A DNA stretch of 64,000 bases, taken from NCBI GenBank assembly GCA_038380795.1, contig CM076259.1, positions 103,155,739 to 103,219,738 on the forward strand, written 5' to 3'. Source of the DNA: Pyrocephalus nanus. Taxonomy: Eukaryota > Chordata > Aves > Passeriformes > Tyrannidae. Below are positions 55,901 to 64,000 of this stretch, in pieces (within the stretch, counting starts at the first letter, position 1; the number at the start of each line of letters is the position of its first letter). The position numbers and the translations under genes were made by a program. The notes under the pieces are model-generated. The model was not told the DNA's origin. It saw nothing but the letters and a program-made list of their open reading frames with translations, and did not search any database.

Positions 55901-57094
55901 TGGTCAGTAACAGGATTGAGATTTCACTGTAACTGGATTTATTCTTTTTTTCTTTTATAACTTAAATTTTTTTATTTTCTTTTTTACATAAGATATTTCT
56001 AGATTGTTGTTTGGAATTATAATGGTGATTTGGCAAGGAGGTTATATCCAGTTTTATATTATTTTTCCATAACGTTGTAGATATTTTTTACTGTAAGAAC
56101 TATAATTTGCAATCTTGGAAGATTGGCTGGTGCAGCAGTTTTGTGCACTTGTGTTTCACTCTTTTAAAGAGACTGGTTAGGCTTCATCTTTTGAATTTGA
56201 GAGTAGTTAAGCTGGTTCTTAATTGATTTTGGAGAGACCTGCAGTTTTGGCGCCAGAAGAATGTCCTAATCCCTGAATTTGCTGACAAAATTGTATCTGG
56301 AAACCTAAACAGGTAAATCATTTAAAGTTGCTGAAAGAGAACTTCATGGAAAACATTGAAAGTCTCAAAGATCACTTTCTTACAAAACTATGAGAGGAAG
56401 ATAGGAAAACCTCACAGCTTTTCTGCTTCTGAGAAGAGGGTGTTCAGGGAGTGAGAGATCAGGAGATGAACAGTACCGATTTGACAGTCCCAGCCTTTTT
56501 AGAAACTTCTGCCTTGCTGCAAAGAGACTGCCCACGATAACAGGTATAAGAGTTATCCCATCATGTAGTGGTGATTTATTGTAATCTTCATATCTGCAAT
56601 ATTAAATCATGCTTGGCAGCTGTAGAACATGAGAAATCCAGTCCAAAGACAATTAGCTTGTTTTATTAGTATAGAATAAACTTCAGAGTTAACGGGGGTT
56701 GTCTGGCATTATTAAGAACCTGATTTTCATCTGCCCTTCTGCATATTAAGTGGAAATTAGTGAGGTTTGGGGCACTTACTGTCTTTGCAAAAGGTGTGGG
56801 CAGGGTGGGGGTTGGAGCTCACGACAGGCTTCCCCTGTGCTTGGTCACAGCCCAGAGGATGTGTGAGAGCAACTCACACAGTCGCTTTTTCTCTCTGCTC
56901 AGATACAAAAGAATTTGCCTCTTTTCTTCCCTGGTCTGGTGCTGTGTTAGTTTGAGGTCATCACCGAAAGTGTATTTTGTATTGCACTGCTCACTGAGGC
57001 CTTTCCCTCTCCTCCTTATTTTTGTCTGCCTTGTACATACTTAAAAACCAGGATGGTTTAAATTGTATGTTGATACACGAACAATTTGCAGTGA

Positions 57095-57295
<201 letters not shown>

Positions 57296-58699
57296 TAAAA
57301 ATCGGTTGAATATACGGAAAGGAATAGGACATTTTAGCCTTTCCTGTTTTAAAACTTGAACATAGGTTGATTCCCCATGCTAGATTGGTTTCTCACGCAG
57401 CTGGGCCAACAGGGATGTGTTTTGTAAAGCTGACTGAAGTATGCAAAGAGTTCAGTGAACAGGGAGAAATGAGTAAGAAGTTCTTGCCATTTATACCAGC
57501 TTTTGGAAAATGGTTCAGATTGTTCTAGGATCTTGAAGTCTGAAGGGATTTAAATTACTAAGATCAACTCAACCAAGAAGTTTGCGTGGGCTTATGCACA
57601 AAACCTGTCAAATTCTGGAAAATGTTTCATAGTATCTCTGGGTTATAAAGCTATTTTATGTTATTCAAGGGCTCTATAGCACTGCTGACAAGTAAGTCAT
57701 TGAATTTTATTGCATGAACTCTGCATTCTTAATCAGGTGCTTGTAAAGGCTCTCAGTGCAGCCATCCTATGTTTTTTCTTAAAGAGCTGACCACTGATCT
57801 TTTGTTTGCTCAAGTAATCCAACACCCACTGCATGGAAAAAGCCAACACTCATAACAATTCCAGCTGTATGATTTTACATCTCTAATAATATCACTTCCC
57901 ATAATTTTTGAAGGTAGAGTGGAAGGTGATCAGACTACCGTTAATTTTTTTTTTGCCTAAAGAAAGAGCTTTTGTAACTTCTGCCCAAACTTATTCCATT
58001 TTCTTGAATCTTCTCAAAGATCTGTACTCTTTGCAGCATGTTTTTGAAGTTGTCTGGATGTTGTACTTTTGGTGAATATTTTGTTTTGTGGGTTGGTTGT
58101 TTAGTATGCCGAGGTATTTAGAAAAATTGTACACTAAATTAATTTTCCATTCTTTTGGAAAATCACTGTTAAAATACGAGAAAAATCCCAAACACTTGGA
58201 TGAGTAAATATTGCCCCATCCTTTGTTTTAGTCTGCAATTTGTTTCCCCTTCCTCCACTGGCTTTCTTTTTTATCTCTGAATCCATTTCAGAGTTGTCCT
58301 TCAGGATATCAGCTTTTCATGGATTCTCCCCTCCCTCTTTTCCCCTCCCTTACTCTTGTAATTTTAACTCTTATACCACTTCACTGCATTCAACCTTTTA
58401 AAATCCTATCTTCTATTGTAATTAGGAAATCTTCTTCCCCTTTCTCTTGATCACCTTTTTAAGAGTTCTGGCCATTTATATCTGAAGTTTAATTTTTTTT
58501 CTTTCTGTCTTTGTGACTATTTTGTTGTGTTTTTTCCCCTTCATTTAAGTCTTTGTGTCAGTTGATGTTAACCATTAGTGACTGAAAAATGTTGAATGTT
58601 TTTTTTGGAAATAAGAATGTGTTTCATGGGTCTGTTCCTGCTGGGTAGCTGATGAGAGAATCTCTTTCCTTCTTTGTGCCTCTGTTTTATACTCTCTGT

Positions 58700-58795
58700 C
58701 TGTCTGGCCTGTTTAAACTGGAAGCTCTTCAGGCAGGTTTTTTCTTTTACTGTGCTCATGAACCAACAACAGGGTCTTGATGCTGACTGAGGATT
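58700..58795 (+). mobile_element. Old L2/MIR-like 3' tail (first of two)
   Basis: The order of words gtttaaactggaagctcttc, aggcagg, ttttactgtg, caacagggtcttgatgctga and ctgagg follows the 3' tail common to amniote L2/MIR-type elements: a "g-aagctctt-ggcaggg" block, then "acaatggggtcctgat", then "gactgggg". Diverged, so the family assignment is approximate. Confidence 0.5.
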
Positions 58796-58939
58796 ATCAT
58801 GTCTTTATCATAAAAATAGTTATATGTATTTTTTCTAAAAAGGAAGATAGCAGTCCTGCAGTATACAAGCCTTAGAAGGATACAATGCTGTTTTGACACA
58901 TATTTTTTCCCTTCATCCTTACCTGTATTCCACTATTCT

Positions 58940-59020
58940 GTTGCCTCTGCATTGTACCATCTCCTGTAGATTGTGAGCTCTCCAGAGCAGGCACCAAGGA
59001 AGATGTATTTGCACCAGAAG
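58940..59020 (+). mobile_element. Old L2/MIR-like 3' tail (second of two)
   Basis: ctgtagattgtgagctctcc followed by agagcaggcacc resembles the "agattgtaagctctttggggcagggacc"-type tail (quoted from general memory). Same strand as the tail 200 bases upstream; the intervening sequence is unrelated. Confidence 0.55.
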
Positions 59021-60254
59021 GGTGAATATCATAGCCTTTCTCTTTGTATCAGTGCCAATCTTGCTAACAGATCACCTTTGTCACATTGTTCTTGGTGCTT
59101 TATACGCTTTTGGGTTGTTGGGTGGGCTTTTGTTTGTTTTTTTTAAAACTAACATCTTTCAATTAAGATACAGTGGATGCATATCAGTGCTGCCTCACTG
59201 AGTGCTGAGTGTGTCAGTGTGAGAATTTATGGTGGAGCTTGGAAGTGAGAATATTCTCTGCACATCACAAGCACTTGGATGAATGTGAAGCTCAATAACT
59301 TCTGGACCTTCTTCCAGGATTTGTGCAATGATAGAGGAGGAATAAGAATCAACTTTCCTCTAGATTTTTGACCTGCATGAGAGTTCTGTGCTGGCTCTAC
59401 TAAGCACTACATAAAATGTTCTATAAAGATGGAAAGACTTCAAGCAGAAGGAAAAAGACAAGGACGGCTGCTAACTGGGAAGATTTTTTTGTCACCTATC
59501 ATAAACAGAATATCTAACATGTCTCAAATTCAATATTTAAGAAGCAAAAGTAAATCTGGGAGAAAAAAAGGAAAGAAGAAGAGAAGGAAATTAAAAGTTT
59601 GGAAAACAATGTATTGTCTTAAACTCATGATAAATATTTGATGGAATTAAGAAAACGTTTGGAGTTTTTACAACTTAAAAAAGATTGGAGCACTATCAGA
59701 ATGTTTTAATCAGCACAAATAGTTTCTTCTCTATGTTTGATCTTTTCTTGTGGAAACGTAAGTATTTGTCAGAGGTAAATGTAAACTGTCAGACCAATAC
59801 CTGAATGCAGAAGGAACAAGTAAATGTGTTGCAGGATTTACCATGTCATATAGATATTAAAACTAGCTACCACCTATGACTAAATAACCTGTCAAGCAAC
59901 TAGACCTGTCAAACAGAAAATGTTGTTGTGATGTGGGGAACCTCTTGTGTACTGGGTAAAACAGTGTTATGGGTCTGTTTTGGGACTGGTGTTTTGGTTT
60001 TCTTTCCCCTTTTTCCCTCCCCCCTCTAACCCTGGTCTCTTTCCCAGGTGTGGGTATGGGACTGGATGCAGTCAAGTGTTCTCCAGCGAACGTTGCTGGG
60101 GGAAGAGATACAGCCCGCAGTGGCTGTGCAGTAAGGGTGAAAAGAGTTATCAGGGTAGAAAGTTATTTAAAAAGCCGTAAAATTGACTAATGTGGTCAGC
60201 TTTGCAATCACCAACTTGCTCCCATGTGTGATTCTCTCGTTTCCTTTTTTTTCC

Positions 60255-60274
60255 TTTTTTTTTTTTTTTTTTTT
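60255..60274 (+). repeat. T20 homopolymer
   Basis: Run of 20 T preceded by two TTCC(T)n units; pyrimidine-only for over 30 bases. Confidence 0.9.
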
Positions 60275-60795
60275 GAGGGCTTCAAAGTTGTTTCCTCTGT
60301 ATTCATGAGCAGAATCTAATTTTGTATGTTTTTACACAACTGATGTTCTACAAAGAGACAAAACTGACTAGCTTAGGTAGTATCTTTTCCCATGGAACAA
60401 ACTTAAAAATATTGCTGCTTGAGTGAAAACAGTGAGTGTATTTTGACAAAAAGCAGGAAGCCAAGTTTTCCTTGGGTAGTTTCTCTGCAACAGTCACTTC
60501 CTATTTTATCTTTATTTTTATTATAGTACTGAATATCAGACAACTGTAGCAAGGGTTAATCTTGAATTCAGATTTTTTCATGTTCTTATAATCACTTTAA
60601 TCCCAGTCAGGTAAGGTACTGTGATGTGATTTCAAGCTTACTAGATTTAGAAATGCAAAGTTAAATTCACCAGAACACGAGAGTGATTGTTCAGAGTTCC
60701 TTTTTGCCTATTGAAGCAAACACAAAGGACACATGTCATGTAAAAAAAATCACTCATGAAATAAAAGTTGTAGATACAGCAGGGTATGGCAGCTG

Positions 60796-60815
60796 ATGAC
60801 TCCCTTTGGAGTCAT
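60796..60815. repeat. Inverted repeat, 8-bp arms
   Basis: atgactcc and ggagtcat are separated by cttt; TGACTCC/GGAGTCA resemble AP-1 half sites. Function unproven. Confidence 0.65.
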
Positions 60816-61090
60816 TCCCTTTCCAGGAATCCAGTGTACTACTATTCCTAATATTTCTCCTGAATGTTTTTTGTTTGATATACTGGAGGAGCTGGGAAAT
60901 AATTGTGAACAGGATGTGTGAGCTGTTTGGGGTTAAAGAGGCATGGGCATCTTTGGAGGGCTCCATTAAAAGTGTCAGAGTGAAAGTAAAAATGTGTGTG
61001 ATAAAATGGAACTAGTATCTTCTTTTCTTTTCCATCCAGCATTGCACAAAACATTTTAGAAGTATATCACGTTCTGTTTCTATTGTTATA

Positions 61091-61140
61091 GAAAAAAAAA
61101 GGCAAAAACAAAGAAAGAAAAAAAAAAGAAAAAGAAAAAA
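61091..61140 (+). repeat. A-rich purine tract
   Basis: Fifty bases nearly all A and G with two isolated C; low complexity. Confidence 0.85.
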
Positions 61141-62339
61141 GTCCCAAGGTCTCTTTTCTAACCCTTAACTGAATCACCAAGGTAAAATGTAATGATTGGT
61201 TTGAATTTAGAGTTCTACCCATAACTGATCAGGATAATCTCACATGTAATTAAGCATGGCTTACTTGTTCTTTAATCTAGACATACATTTATTCCTGATT
61301 ACTAGGTTGGTTAGCTTATGGTTATTTTAGTCATATAAACTGAATTATCTTTCCTTCCATTTGATGTGATTCTTGTAAATTCTTAGGGACCATGGCATTA
61401 TCGTTGAATACCTAAGATGTGTATCTACCGATTTGTTTCAGCACAAATGAAAACAGTGCACATTGATCTCCCCTGTATTCTTGATTGCTAAAAGTACTGT
61501 TGATATTGTGCAGCCACAAGGAGGCAGAGAGGGGAAAACTTGTAAATGCTTTGGGTATTCTTGTTTTCATTCCAAATAAAGCAACTGAAGCCAGAAACAT
61601 TCTCTTCTCTGTACCATTTCCCATATATTGTTCACTTAAAAGGGGTGGAGGAACGTGGCTGAAAAGGGGCTCAGTTTTCTGTTGCAGAATGTTTCCTCTC
61701 CTCATTTAAAAGCTGCTTTTCAACAAGAATTATTAATTTTTGCTCTTGCAAAATTAATGTGACATGGTACTAATGTAACATTTATTAATTTTACACATGT
61801 GGAATAAATACACTGGTGGGGTTTTTTCAGCTTCTCTCTTCCCTCTTATTGTTAACGTGTGCAAAGTCTTGATCTTAGCCTTTAAAGAGCATTCTGCAAA
61901 AGTTCTTTTTCCTCTTTTCTTTTTTTAAAGTCTTTTAAATTTGTGGGAAAGACTAGATTGGATGTGAATTGCACTCTACCATGATAGCACACTTGGATGA
62001 CGTTACTATCCTTTGGAATAATGCTTTGCACAAAACTAAACACTGCATAGCCATTAAACGTGAGACTGTATCCTCGGCTTTCACCCTAATTTTTAAAATT
62101 AAAAGCAGTAACTCACTAATTTCTTCAGGAATTGCTCTCTGTGGGGACTCAGTGTTCCTGTCACCGTGGTCACTGTGATTTTAGCTCTTGCCATGTTGCA
62201 GGATGTATTGTCCGGTCACTTAGATCTGGATCCTGAGAAGGATTTAGACCCTGATTGTTGGTGGTTTGAGGGCAGGTATATGTGCTAAATAACAGGTACC
62301 AACATATCTCAGCCCCCTTCGTGGCTCCTTACACTTTTT

Positions 62340-62435
62340 GTAAGATGTGTGTATATTAGTGTTTCCCTACCTCACAGGGGTGTTGTGAGGATAAATGTCT
62401 GAAAAAGCTATTCTATATTTGAGATAATTAAGTGG
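62340..62435 (+). mobile_element. MIR-like SINE fragment
   Basis: tttccctacctcacaggggt followed by gttgtgaggataaatg (62362-62397) is the conserved stretch of amniote MIR-type elements, almost without change. The following 40 bases (to aattaag) are compatible with the diverged tail. No tRNA-like head is recognisable. Confidence 0.7.
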
Positions 62436-63729
62436 AAACTGCATGATGGAGCCAATCAATGGACAAATTACTGAAGGTACAGAGAGACACTGGAAGTTTA
62501 AGGATGATGTTAGGGGGTTCTGACTGTGTAGTAATGAGCTTGGTTTGTTACCTAGATGATCATATTCTTGATTCGTTACCTTCTAGCTGTGGCAGCTCAA
62601 CATGGCAACTGGGTTTGATGCCATTACCACTATGTAATTGTGCAGAACAGAATTGGAGTTCACTTCTGAGCCCCCTATCCTGAGAAACTCATAAAGGCCC
62701 TGTTTGTTTCTTTTGCTGGGGATATTATCCGCTTTGTTAAGTGAAGTGTACTTCCTTGTTTCTGCTACCAAAATATCTGTGAGTTCTAGTCCCAAATCAG
62801 GTTAGTCCAACTTGATATGTCTTTTTTGCCTCTGTACCATACTTACCCACTACTAAGTGAACTCTGTTCCTCAGGTAGGAACAGATTTCTTTGTGGCACT
62901 GTGATTAAAAGGAGAAAAAGTCTATGGAGAGGATGTTTACCTGCTTTCTGTGAAGTGTTTGGGGGAAAGGAGAGTCCTCAGAAGTTGTTGAGTGCTCAGT
63001 GTCTGTCAATTATGTCTTCTTTTTCCTTCTCTCAGTATCATAGTGGATGCTGTTAAAATGTTTGAATTAAGGCTTGATGAAAAAGCATATTTGAGACACT
63101 GTCTTAGACTACCCATGCAGGAACTTCTGTCTGTTCATGAGCTATCCCTCCTTCTTCGTATTTTTTAGAAGAAGAGGTATAGCTAACAGAGTTGATGTTT
63201 AAGTTTGCATCATTGAGTTTTATAACTGAACTGTCCACTGAGATGAGTGGGGCTGTGAGAAAACCTTGCAGCCATTTTGCAGGCACAATTCTGAGTGTTC
63301 GTTTGCAGTTTGAAAGTTACATTTGCAGTGTTGCCTACTGGAGACTCCAGATCTTTTAAAACCCAATGTGGTTTTCAAAGCAAAATGGAAATATTGGTCA
63401 TACTAAGGCAGTTTGTAATTTTGGGGATTTTTGTAATCAGGTGTTATATTTGTAGTTGAAGGAGTGTATTGAAAAAACTGGGAAGTATTTATGGACACAA
63501 CTGTGGTAAAAGTTTTAGTTTCCTATTGCTAATTAGGGCCAAAATAATTTGGGCCGTTCCTCTTGAAGTGTATCAAAAAGCACTCTCCTCATGGCATATA
63601 TTAAAATCCATAAATCTTAAAGAAAGCAAAAAGAAAAGAGAGATTATTTTAGAGATGTGCAAGTTTTTTTGGATGGTGATGGTTTGTGAAACACTTTAAA
63701 AATTCTTTCCCATGATGTCTTTTTCTTAG

Positions 63730-63789
63730 GGTATGTACATTAAGTCAACATATGATGGTCTCCATGTAATTACTGGAACAACAGAAAAT
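63730..63789 (+). CDS. CNKSR2: CNKSR2 coding exon: PDZ domain, second part
   Basis: This 60-base exon (20 codons, phase 0/0) lies between acceptor ttcttag and the strong donor AAT|gtaagt. It reads GMYIKSTYDGLHVITGTTEN. Joined to the previous exon it gives EGL-GMYIKS, so the PDZ carboxylate-binding loop is G-L-G-M, a normal variant of GLGF. DGLHVI is the next beta strand. The rest of the PDZ domain (starting S-P-A-D-R-C by family knowledge) lies beyond the window. It matches CNKSR2 with no change that I recall. Confidence 0.96.
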
Positions 63790-64000
63790 GTAAGTATTGT
63801 TAAAACTGTATGTTCAGGCCTGGAAACCTTTTTGACCTTACCTGTGGTTAATGCTTTCCCTTTGCTATAGACTACGTTTTGCTTGCAAACATGTGCTGGT
63901 TGGCTGTTGGGGACTGATGGCATGTTGGACAGCAGGGATGCTTGTGCTTGTTAATCTCAGAATTGAAAGAGTTGTTCCCAGTTAAGGACCAGGGGAATCA
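63790..64000 (+). other. CNKSR2: CNKSR2 intron 7, first 211 bases
   Basis: Begins with donor gtaagt. Nothing else is recognisable up to the window edge. Confidence 0.9.

Overview
This window is vertebrate nuclear DNA, most likely from a bird. It is AT-rich, has very low coding density and canonical GT-AG splice signals. Its recognisable interspersed repeats are mostly CR1 LINE copies, the dominant avian retroposon, plus a few very old L2/MIR-like fossils. CR1 also occurs in crocodilians and turtles. The light repeat load favours a bird, but I cannot name the species.

The whole window appears to lie inside one gene on the + strand: CNKSR2 (connector enhancer of kinase suppressor of Ras 2; CNK2/MAGUIN). 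Six consecutive coding exons are visible: 10083-10246, 22083-22285, 31670-31757, 47157-47198, 57122-57241 and 63730-63789. Joined at canonical splice sites they keep one open frame of about 225 residues. That frame covers most of the SAM domain, the CRIC domain and the start of the PDZ domain. The first coding exon (start codon and N-terminal SAM helix) is not seen and should lie upstream. The rest of PDZ, the central region, the PH domain and the C-terminus should lie downstream.

Everything else is intron: intron 1 (3' part, 1-10082), intron 2 (11.8 kb), intron 3 (9.4 kb), intron 4 (15.4 kb), intron 5 (9.9 kb), intron 6 (6.5 kb) and the first 211 bases of intron 7. The introns hold a rearranged 1.1 kb CR1 on the - strand (6997-8095), a 0.5 kb CR1 3' end on the + strand (40996-41511) and three short CR1 tails. 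They also hold a degraded L2-type reverse transcriptase fragment (about 39890-40400), a MIR-like core (62340-62435), two L2/MIR-like tails near 58.7-59.0 kb, an (ATT)n microsatellite, a (TTTTG)n repeat and several A/T homopolymers.

I found no tRNA, rRNA, CRISPR array, operon or second protein-coding gene, and no previously undescribed molecular system. The most useful points are the exon architecture (three consecutive frame-neutral exons, with the PDZ ligand loop split by an intron), the fossil elements, and a candidate conserved non-coding stretch in intron 2.
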